From positions 1 through 30,851 of IMG/VR virus record IMGVR_UViG_3300035703_000320: DNA of 30,851 nucleotides. One strand, 5' to 3'. Each line of letters opens with the position of its first letter. Positions within the stretch are counted from its first letter, which is position 1. Below, in pieces: positions 25,333 to 30,851 of this stretch. Below the pieces are notes generated by a model. That model made no database searches. It worked only from the letters and a program-made list of their open reading frames with translations, and was not told the origin of the DNA. Origin of the DNA: a virus. The translations under genes and the position numbers were made by a program.

Positions 25333-25699
25333 CTTTCTTCTCCTGCTTTAAACCAAAATCTCTTTTTGCTTGCTCCAAAAACTCATCGTCAGACTGTATT
25401 TCCAAATCTTCCCAATATTCGTCTTTGTTTGCCTCTTCTCTAACAAAATCGGCGGCTTCTTGATTAGCAAGTTCAGGGTCAAGCCTTGCCGAAGACTCTT
25501 TATGAAGATAGACTTCAAACATTAGCTCGTCAAGGGTTCTTTCTGTAAAGTATGGGTCAAATATTGGTATGTTGTATTTTTGACACAAAACAAACTGAAA
25601 AACTAAACGAAGGTCTTCTTCATCTTCAATTTTTCCACTGGCAATTGCTTTTGCTTTTTGTTTTGCAGCTTCAATGCGTTGTTCAAGATAGGGTTCCAT
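25316..25699 (-). CDS. Tail assembly chaperone, first ORF
   Basis: The 127-residue acidic helical protein starts behind AAGGGGGACC. The N-terminal half (LEQRIEAAKQKAKAIASGK, EDLRLVFQFVLCQKYNIPIF) is helical. The C-terminal half is very acidic (ANKDEYWEDLEIQSDDEFLE). It lies between the third tube paralogue and the second chaperone ORF, matching the gpG-type chaperone slot. It overlaps the next ORF by 17 bases. A frameshift product is possible only within the last 14 codons, because the second frame has a TAA just before. Its CCC-ACT-TAA end is a conceivable +1 site, but the second ORF also has a good independent start. Confidence 0.62.
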   Translation of the reverse strand: MEPYLEQRIEAAKQKAKAIASGKIEDEEDLRLVFQFVLCQKYNIPIFDPYFTERTLDELMFEVYLHKESSARLDPELANQEAADFVREEANKDEYWEDLEIQSDDEFLEQAKRDFGLKQEKKDEQPT

Positions 25700-25716
25700 T
25701 GGTCCCCCTTGAGATA

Positions 25717-26259
25717 TTATTGCTCAGTTTGGTCTGTTGAGCTGTTCTTTTTGTATGGTATAAACGATTGAGTAACGTTATGGGCATAAGCGGTTCCTAC
25801 AAAATCAACATTTCTATTTGACAACGACCCTACAGTAACACTGCCTGAAATTCTTGTAAACATTCCTTTTGCATAAAACATTCTTTGTCCCAATTTATCA
25901 AATACCTCAAGTTCAACTAAAGGTTGATGAATAATTGAAGCCATGTTGGCCCATAGTCCCTGAGACTCTGGAGACTCCGAAGGGTTAATAAGCTGTCTCA
26001 GCGATGCCCTAATAGAAACTTGCCCAACTGAAATATCCCACGGAACATGAGTATCAATTGTGCGAGTTTCTTCTGGAGTAAAGTCAACGGTATAATTAAA
26101 ATCTTGGCACACAGCAATTAGCTCGCCGGACACAACGACATATGCGCGAGCGCCTGAAAAATATTGAGGCAATGTCACTTTTGGATTGCGTCCCGCTGCA
26201 ATTTCTTTTTCAACTGCTTTTTGATAATCAAAAGGCAAATCGCCTAAAACAAATCTCAT
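25717..26259 (-). CDS. Third tail-tube-fold paralogue (minor tube or completion protein)
   Basis: The 180-residue protein overlaps the previous gene by ATGA. Its core aligns with the two tube-like proteins upstream: YFSGARAYVVVSGELIAVCQ corresponds to FLDGARLVIKVDGKPFAFCE, VSIRASLRQL to QASLRVLR, and LVELEVFDKLGQRMFYAKG to the STFDIEV region. It ends SVTVGSLSNRNVDFVGTAYA, as tube proteins end in paired strands. Unlike the other two it has an extended N-terminus (about 28 residues) and lies below a transcription terminator, so lower expression is expected. A ring at a tube end, such as initiator, completion or tube-terminator, is a reasonable inference. Confidence 0.62.
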   Translation of the reverse strand: MRFVLGDLPFDYQKAVEKEIAAGRNPKVTLPQYFSGARAYVVVSGELIAVCQDFNYTVDFTPEETRTIDTHVPWDISVGQVSIRASLRQLINPSESPESQGLWANMASIIHQPLVELEVFDKLGQRMFYAKGMFTRISGSVTVGSLSNRNVDFVGTAYAHNVTQSFIPYKKNSSTDQTEQ

Positions 26260-26579
26260 CTTCTAGTTTTTCTTTTTGTTGGTTTGCGTCCGCGTCTTTT
26301 TACAGTAACAGTAACGGTGCCTGCTTCAGCAACACTGTCTACCATGCTGCGTCTAATTGCGTAGACAGCAATTGGCTCTTGACCTTTCATTGACATCTTT
26401 GCAATTTCTTCCGGCGACTGCATATAAAAACAAACTTTTCCGTAATCTGAAATAAGCCAAGAAACTGCCTTGACAGCTAACTCAGAGCCATCATTAAGAT
26501 GGACTGTAAACGTCTTTAGGGTAGTATCTGATGAGGAGTATTTATTGTTTGTATTTTTAGACAGTTGCACTAAAGTCAT
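26256..26579 (-). CDS. Small basic-tailed protein, unknown function
   Basis: The start at ATG 26577-26579 is chosen because GGAG lies nine bases upstream. The 13-codon longer frame begins inside the terminator hairpin. The 107-residue product has a beta-rich N-terminal part (TLKTFTVHLNDGSELAVKAV, SWLISDYGKVCFYM) and a C-terminus that is almost all basic (VTVTVKRRGRKPTKRKTRR). RRGRKP resembles an AT-hook-like or nucleic-acid-binding tail, unusual for the middle of a tail operon. It overlaps the third tube paralogue by ATGA, so the two are translated together. It could be a structural protein with a charged lumen-facing tail or a nucleic-acid-binding protein. I cannot decide. Confidence 0.68.
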   Translation of the reverse strand: MTLVQLSKNTNNKYSSSDTTLKTFTVHLNDGSELAVKAVSWLISDYGKVCFYMQSPEEIAKMSMKGQEPIAVYAIRRSMVDSVAEAGTVTVTVKRRGRKPTKRKTRR

Positions 26580-26589
26580 GATATTACTC

Positions 26590-26630
26590 CAAAAAAAAGA
26601 AATACCCCTAGAGGTCATCTAGAGGTATTT
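26590..26630 (-). terminator. Intrinsic (rho-independent) terminator after the tube genes
   Basis: On the minus strand AAATACCTCTAGA, a 5-base loop, then TCTAGGGGTATTT form a 13-bp stem with one G-U pair, followed after one C by eight T residues. It lies 33 bases beyond the second tube gene stop and immediately before the Shine-Dalgarno of the next gene, so everything downstream depends on read-through or an unseen promoter. Confidence 0.9.
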
Positions 26631-26662
26631 TATACCATGGGCCTTAAAAGAGTCAAGTCAGA

Positions 26663-27337
26663 TTAGACTGCGGAACCAAATCCAGATAGGTCGGATTCGT
26701 CTCTTCCGCCCTCAGCTCTATCTTCAGATACTAGCAATGTGCCGGTAAATGAAAACGATTCCGTAAGGAGCTGCCCTGCAGAAATGCTAGCTGAACGAGA
26801 GTTAAGTCTGCAATTTTGCACAGTAAAGTGTTTTACAAGAACACCTTGATTATTTAGAGAGGCGCTTTTGCCCGCAACTGTATCAGTTGTTGGGTACATC
26901 TGCCATACTTCAATATCAAAAGTAGAAGAAGCAAGTACCGAAGCAGGGTCTAGGTGCTTTTTGAGGTTTTCAGTTGCGGTCACCAAAGAGTTTGCTGTGC
27001 CAACTCCTCCGGTTGTTGCGCCTGAGATTCCTGTCAATGCGGGGTCCGGTTCAGACTTAAGGCCATCTTTGCGGGCAGGGTCTTTTCCTGCTGTAGCCGC
27101 CTCTACTATTTTGGTGCGGGAGTCAGAGTCAAGGAGTCTTACAATCTGCATGCTGCCAGAGACGCCGTTGTACATTGTTGCCTGAATAGCAACTGAAGCA
27201 AAACTACCGAGTGTATTGACAATCTGTACGTTTCTGCTTACACGAAGGTCTAGGCCAACAGCATATGCAACTTTGACTCCATCAATCTTGAGGAGCAGCC
27301 TTGGGCCAGACATAAAAAATGGAGTTTGAGCTGCCAT
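26663..27337 (-). CDS. Tail tube paralogue 2
   Basis: The 224-residue protein starts behind AAAGG and follows paralogue 1 by 12 bases. It shares the tube pattern with it: FMSGPRLLLKIDGVKVAYAV near the N-terminus, STFDIEVWQMY in the middle (paralogue 1 has STFDIEVYTR) and a C-terminal strand pair (SASISAGQLLTESFSFTG). It is longer because of an inserted, probably flexible Lys/Gly/Thr-rich stretch around residues 83-130 (GKDPARKDGLKSEPD). Tail tube proteins form the inner channel, and the gene follows the sheath and precedes the terminator, consistent with high expression. Whether this one or paralogue 1 is the main tube protein is not clear. Confidence 0.75.
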   Translation of the reverse strand: MAAQTPFFMSGPRLLLKIDGVKVAYAVGLDLRVSRNVQIVNTLGSFASVAIQATMYNGVSGSMQIVRLLDSDSRTKIVEAATAGKDPARKDGLKSEPDPALTGISGATTGGVGTANSLVTATENLKKHLDPASVLASSTFDIEVWQMYPTTDTVAGKSASLNNQGVLVKHFTVQNCRLNSRSASISAGQLLTESFSFTGTLLVSEDRAEGGRDESDLSGFGSAV

Positions 27338-27349
27338 TGTTGGTTACCT

Positions 27350-27901
27350 TTATACTTTGGTAATACGTTCATCTTTGTCTTCGATTAGACGACAAAGAAT
27401 AGAAATATCTTCTGACACAAGAGCACCTACGTTAAAGCGAATAGACAAGTCCGTAATCAAACAGTCCTTCATTTTATATGTAGGAGCGCTTGATAGGGTG
27501 TTTTTCTCTCCAACGCGAGTATAAACTTCAATATCAAAAGTAGATTCTAATAACATTTTAACTGGAGAAAAACTATTGAGCATCATCAAAGAGTTACCGT
27601 CTGATGCTCTGTCTTTAATCATACCCGTTGTTGAACTAATTGAGTTTACGTTGCCTTGCATTGGAGAGATGTTGTTTTTCTTTCCCAAAGCCGCTGTGGT
27701 GTAACGCAATACTCTGAGAGACGCCTGAGCTGAGTAAACCAAAGGCTCGTTAGTATGAGGACTATACGAACCGATACCCATAGTCAACTGCGAGGCCATA
27801 TTATCAGAGAAGCTAAGAGCTTCGCAAAAAGCAAACGGCTTGCCGTCTACTTTGATGACGAGTCTTGCTCCGTCGAGAAATGATGGTAATTTATTTGCCA
27901 C
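27350..27901 (-). CDS. Tail tube paralogue 1
   Basis: The 183-residue protein comes directly after the sheath gene, the canonical place of the tail tube gene, with a Shine-Dalgarno TTAGGAG. The tube-like features are FLDGARLVIKVDGKPFAFCE, ALSFSDNMA and SAQASLRVLRY in the N-terminal half, STFDIEVYTR in the middle, and a terminal strand pair (CLITDLSIRFNVGALVSEDI). Similar length and motif order are found in the next gene and again at 25717-26259, so this phage has three tube-fold proteins. Identification rests on position plus the motif pattern common to T4 gp19-like and related tubes. Confidence 0.75.
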   Translation of the reverse strand: MANKLPSFLDGARLVIKVDGKPFAFCEALSFSDNMASQLTMGIGSYSPHTNEPLVYSAQASLRVLRYTTAALGKKNNISPMQGNVNSISSTTGMIKDRASDGNSLMMLNSFSPVKMLLESTFDIEVYTRVGEKNTLSSAPTYKMKDCLITDLSIRFNVGALVSEDISILCRLIEDKDERITKV

Positions 27902-27920
27902 GTTAATCTCCTAATTCAAC

Positions 27921-27947
27921 AACTAGATAGTATTTTACTCTCTAGTT
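27921..27947 (-). other. Hairpin between sheath and tube genes
   Basis: Minus strand: AACTAGA pairs with TCTAGTT (7 bp). After a G/A mismatch, AGTA pairs with TACT around an AAA loop. It begins two bases after the sheath TGA, which is followed in frame by TAA. No U-run follows, so it is not a standard terminator. An mRNA-processing or 3'-stability element is possible. Confidence 0.55.
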
Positions 27948-27948
27948 A

Positions 27949-30768
27949 TCAAAGATTTCTTGTCGCAGTTACATCCAAAGAAATAAACTCAAGAGCCTCA
28001 GCGGGACGAACCTGAACCTGAACTGCATAGCCATTTCCAAGGTCTGTAACAAGTGGATTGCGGCTAAATGCAACAATCGCACCACTTGTAACAAACGAAG
28101 AAAGGACATTGACGACAGTAGAAGCAACTTCAGAAGTTGTAACGTCTGTAGTTCTTTCGCCGATGTAGTTTTCAAGAACGCTTCTGAGAGTCTGAATAAC
28201 TTCGATGAAGATGAAGGATACGTTGTTGCGCTCATAAACCCATGCTTTAGGGTCATTAATGCGGCTGCGGGTTGAGAGGTCTGGAGACACAAGACGGAGT
28301 CCTGCACCTTCAACAACGCCCATAGTCAACAAGCCAGCTTCAATAGCTTCGTCGAGCATAGATTTGCTTGCTGGGTCGAAGTCGCGCATAAGTGTATCTG
28401 AGTAGATTGAAGACTCAGGGATATGCTTAACGTCGAGGACGTTAAATGACTTACGGAGCAAGGGAGTTCCAAGAACTGCTTGTGAACGACCCGCAGCCAT
28501 ACAGCACTGAAGCATCCATGGAAGGAACCATTGAGCGTTGCCATCAGCGCCGGTAGCACGAGCCAACTGGAATGTCATAGAAACATTTTCATAGTTGAGT
28601 GTCTGAGCCTTGGCTTTGGACTCTTCAAATGAGCCAAAGAATGAAGCTAGACCAAAACGCTCGCGACGGATAGCTGTAGACCAACCGGTAGCTACATGTG
28701 CTTTGAGGGCAGCGTGAACTGCGTCGATTGAGTATGTTGACTCTGGCTCAGTCAAGCCGTCAGCAACATCAAGGTATGCATCGCGTGAGAACAATGGAAG
28801 AACTTGAACAGTTGGAATCTTGAGGCCCGCGTCAAGAGCAGCCTGAACGTCTGCGTTTGAAGTAGCGCCTTTAGCTCCACCGAGAAGGAATGACTGTGAA
28901 ACTTCGCCTGCTGGTAAGCCTGCCTTGGTAGCGCGAGCGCCGGCAACAAAGTCAACAATTGAAACGGTTGCGGCGAAGAATGAAGTCCAAGCGCTGTAGT
29001 CATTCTTGAGGCGACCAGCAAATGCTTGCTCTGATGTAAGTGACTTACAAGCAACTTCGTCTACCATATCAAGGATAGAAGGAGCAGCAGAGTTGAAAGT
29101 AGCATCAACAACACGAGCTGACCATCCTGACTGAGCACTGATGTGGTCAGCAAGAGCAGCGAGGGTTGGGTATTTGCCCGTTGGGAATGAAACTTCTGCA
29201 GTGTCAGCAACGAGTTTCATGCGACGATTGGAGTCGATTGAAACCTTAGCAACAGCGGCTGTACCAACATATGAAACTTCAAGAACAACCTTACCGCCAA
29301 TCTTGTCGGAAGGGAATCTCTCGCCGCTAAGGGTGTTGAGGGTGTTCATTGAAACTTGAGCTTCTTTTGATGAAACTGTTTTCTTGGCAACAACTGATGA
29401 GCTGATTGCTGAAGAAACAGCTTGCAATAGAGCTTCGTTACCAGCAACAGCGACTGAAGAGACAGAAGCTGCTGAGCCGCCGTCAAGTCTCTTAAGGACT
29501 GCTGAAGATGGAGAAGCTGCCATAACAACATGGAGGCCAACGTTTTGCTTGGAACCGCCTGCTAGCTGTGAACTTGGTGAAACATAGACAACGTCGCCGA
29601 GTTTAGGAACGGCTACCCACACTGCGTTTGCGCCAAGAGCAACGGTAAGTGTGTCTGAAGCTGCAGAAGCAGAAACAGTAGCAAATGAGGCGTTAGCTGC
29701 ATTAAGAAGATTTGAGCGAGTTGACATACGAGCAAGAGCTGATACGCCCAAAAGAGAGGCAGAAGCTGCAGCGAGTTCAATAGAAGCGCCTGAGCCTTCT
29801 TTAGCCGCTTCAAGAACAGAAACGCTAACTGGATTGACGAAGATGATTTCGCCGGTTGCATAAGTAAATGGAGCAGTTCCTGCTGTTACAGGGGTTGATA
29901 CCGTTTCAGGGGCAGCCCATGCAACTGCGTTAGCTCCTGTGTTATCCATCTGACGAACTTTTTCAAGAGTAACAGTTGTTGAGCTAACAGCCTTAACAAC
30001 ATAGCTGCCAATGTTCTTGTCAGTAGCACCAATAAGGCCAGAGCTATGAGGAATGATAGCAACTTCGCCTACTTTAGGGAGATTACTCCAAGCAAGGTCA
30101 CTAGAAACAACTACGTCATTTCCTGAGACTGCTAGGGTAAGGTCAGCTCCTGTAGGCACAACGTCTTGAAGTGTTCCGCCAGAAACAGAAGCCTTAGCGC
30201 CCAAAAGTGTGGATAGATTAGAAGCAAAGCTTTCTACTCCAGTGAAAGAAAGAGCGGCGGTGCCTGACTCTTTAACACCAGAAACAGCAGCTTCCATATT
30301 CACTGTAACAGGCAAAACCTGAAACGAAAGTGAAGGAAGAACTTCTGGAGAAGCAACGATTTGAGACTTAACAAAGTTTCCTTTTTCGCCAAACTTAGTG
30401 GCGACAATCTTTCCGTATGCTGAAGGAGAAGCGATTGCTTTTTCGGCACGAGTAGCTTGGTTGGTCTGTTGAGCGTAAACGCGGCCAACAGAGCCAGTAA
30501 AAACAGCAGATGGCTGAACAGTGAACAACTGACGAGCAGCATCAACCATTGGCCCTGATGTAAAGAAAGCCTGCATTGTAGGATAGTCACTGAAAAATGC
30601 TGTAGTAGGGTCTAGCATATTTGCAGGTACGCCCTCATCTGCTTCACCAATAAGAAGAATATTGCGAGCAGAAGCTACTACGTTAAGTAGTGAGTCTTGT
30701 ACTTTAAATACAGAATAAACACCAGGGGTAACAACTCGTGACCCGCCAACTGAAAATGCGATTGTCAT
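27949..30768 (-). CDS. Contractile tail sheath protein
   Basis: The start at ATG 30766-30768 is supported by CAGGAG 10 bases before it. The frame is open 25 codons further up without a ribosome binding site. The 939-residue protein begins TIAFSVGGSRVVTPGVYSVF and NILLIGEADEGVP, as in sheath N-termini. The C-terminal third has the sheath core (KAWVYERNNVSFIFIEVIQT, LRSVLENYIGERTT) and the final strands (YAVQVQVRPAEALEFISLDV). Between about residues 150 and 560 sit inserted beta domains, two of which are related (about 209-280 and 372-432). T4 gp18 has about 660 residues, so the insertions explain the extra length and should decorate the sheath exterior. Contraction of this protein drives the tube into the host. 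Confidence 0.88.
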   Translation of the reverse strand: MTIAFSVGGSRVVTPGVYSVFKVQDSLLNVVASARNILLIGEADEGVPANMLDPTTAFFSDYPTMQAFFTSGPMVDAARQLFTVQPSAVFTGSVGRVYAQQTNQATRAEKAIASPSAYGKIVATKFGEKGNFVKSQIVASPEVLPSLSFQVLPVTVNMEAAVSGVKESGTAALSFTGVESFASNLSTLLGAKASVSGGTLQDVVPTGADLTLAVSGNDVVVSSDLAWSNLPKVGEVAIIPHSSGLIGATDKNIGSYVVKAVSSTTVTLEKVRQMDNTGANAVAWAAPETVSTPVTAGTAPFTYATGEIIFVNPVSVSVLEAAKEGSGASIELAAASASLLGVSALARMSTRSNLLNAANASFATVSASAASDTLTVALGANAVWVAVPKLGDVVYVSPSSQLAGGSKQNVGLHVVMAASPSSAVLKRLDGGSAASVSSVAVAGNEALLQAVSSAISSSVVAKKTVSSKEAQVSMNTLNTLSGERFPSDKIGGKVVLEVSYVGTAAVAKVSIDSNRRMKLVADTAEVSFPTGKYPTLAALADHISAQSGWSARVVDATFNSAAPSILDMVDEVACKSLTSEQAFAGRLKNDYSAWTSFFAATVSIVDFVAGARATKAGLPAGEVSQSFLLGGAKGATSNADVQAALDAGLKIPTVQVLPLFSRDAYLDVADGLTEPESTYSIDAVHAALKAHVATGWSTAIRRERFGLASFFGSFEESKAKAQTLNYENVSMTFQLARATGADGNAQWFLPWMLQCCMAAGRSQAVLGTPLLRKSFNVLDVKHIPESSIYSDTLMRDFDPASKSMLDEAIEAGLLTMGVVEGAGLRLVSPDLSTRSRINDPKAWVYERNNVSFIFIEVIQTLRSVLENYIGERTTDVTTSEVASTVVNVLSSFVTSGAIVAFSRNPLVTDLGNGYAVQVQVRPAEALEFISLDVTATRNL
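29473..30144 (-). repeat. Duplicated beta domain inside the sheath gene
   Basis: Two related segments lie about 160 residues apart. Copy 1 (from about 30144) has LPKVGEVAIIPHSSGLIGAT, DKNIGSYVVKAVSSTTVTLE. Copy 2 (from about 29655) has VPKLGDVVYVSPSSQLAGGS, KQNVGLHVVMAASPSSAVLK. The shared order LPK-G-V, PSS-L, KN-G-VV indicates an ancient internal duplication. Confidence 0.7.
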
Positions 30769-30809
30769 ATCTATGGCTCCTGAATATTGTGGCCAAACGC
30801 TACATGTAG

Positions 30810-30835
30810 ATTTTATCAGATTTTCAGAAAAAACC
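30810..30835 (-). promoter_or_regulatory. Candidate promoter upstream of the sheath gene
   Basis: On the minus strand TGATAAAAT (30818-30810) resembles an extended -10 element (TGn then TATAAT with one mismatch), 41 bases before the sheath ATG. The -35 region is poor (TTCAGG at 18-base spacing), so this is only a candidate. The leader would be about 35 bases and carry the CAGGAG ribosome binding site. Confidence 0.35.
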
Positions 30836-30851
30836 TGAATCAAATTGAAAT

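Noticed and set aside
26580-26618. Upstream extension of the basic-tailed protein by 13 codons
   Set aside because: It starts inside the terminator stem. The internal ATG has its own GGAG.
30822-30839. TTCAG/CTGAA inverted repeat near the right edge as a terminator of an upstream gene
   Set aside because: The stem is only 5 bp, T-rich in the loop and without a following U-run.
30769-30843. Upstream extension of the sheath frame by 25 codons
   Set aside because: The extension has no ribosome binding site and would overlap the candidate promoter. The internal ATG has CAGGAG at good spacing and gives a sheath-like N-terminus.

Overview
The window is the tail and baseplate module of a contractile-tailed (myovirus-type) bacteriophage or a closely related prophage. 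It is AT-rich, and every gene I can support lies on the minus strand, so transcription runs from high to low coordinates. There are no gene-free stretches above 300 bases. Genes are packed with ATGA/TAATG overlaps or gaps of a few bases, and the longest spacer (about 83 bases) holds an intrinsic terminator. No integrase, insertion sequence, tRNA or CRISPR was seen. Several downstream lipoproteins and exported proteins carry even numbers of non-lipid cysteines, which suggests a diderm (Gram-negative-type) host with an oxidising periplasm, but the host cannot be named from the sequence.

Region 1 (about 30.8-26.6 kb) holds a candidate promoter, a large tail sheath with a duplicated inserted domain, and two paralogous tail-tube-like proteins, followed by a strong intrinsic terminator. 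Region 2 (26.6-24.8 kb) holds a small basic protein, a third tube paralogue, and two overlapping ORFs in the usual place of the tail assembly chaperones. Region 3 (24.8-16.3 kb) holds the tape measure protein (GTG start, inside a predicted hairpin), a hub protein, a gp5/gpV-type spike, a Dit-like baseplate protein and a LysM-gp25 fusion. Region 4 (16.2-3.7 kb) holds a 2486-residue baseplate J/gp6-type wedge protein, an 843-residue wedge or gpI-like protein sharing domains with it, and an 826-residue tail fibre or appendage protein.

Region 5 (3.7 kb to the left edge) is an accessory stretch. It begins with an unknown 138-residue protein and a helix-turn-helix protein that may resemble a small terminase. 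A run of tiny genes follows: four lipoproteins (one apparently using an ATT start, one carrying a zinc-metalloprotease signature), a cysteine-rich exported peptide, two single-span membrane micro-proteins (31 and 36 residues), two small soluble proteins, and the first codons of a further gene at the edge. Two leaders in this region share a perfect 29-base repeat that includes the ribosome binding site.

Regions 1-4 should together encode one contractile tail: sheath around tube, length set by the tape measure, hub and spike at the tip, wedges around the hub, fibres outermost. The most unusual items are the giant wedge protein with J-type ends split by about 2000 residues, the three tube paralogues separated by a terminator, and the lipoprotein/micro-protein cassette at the end of the operon.
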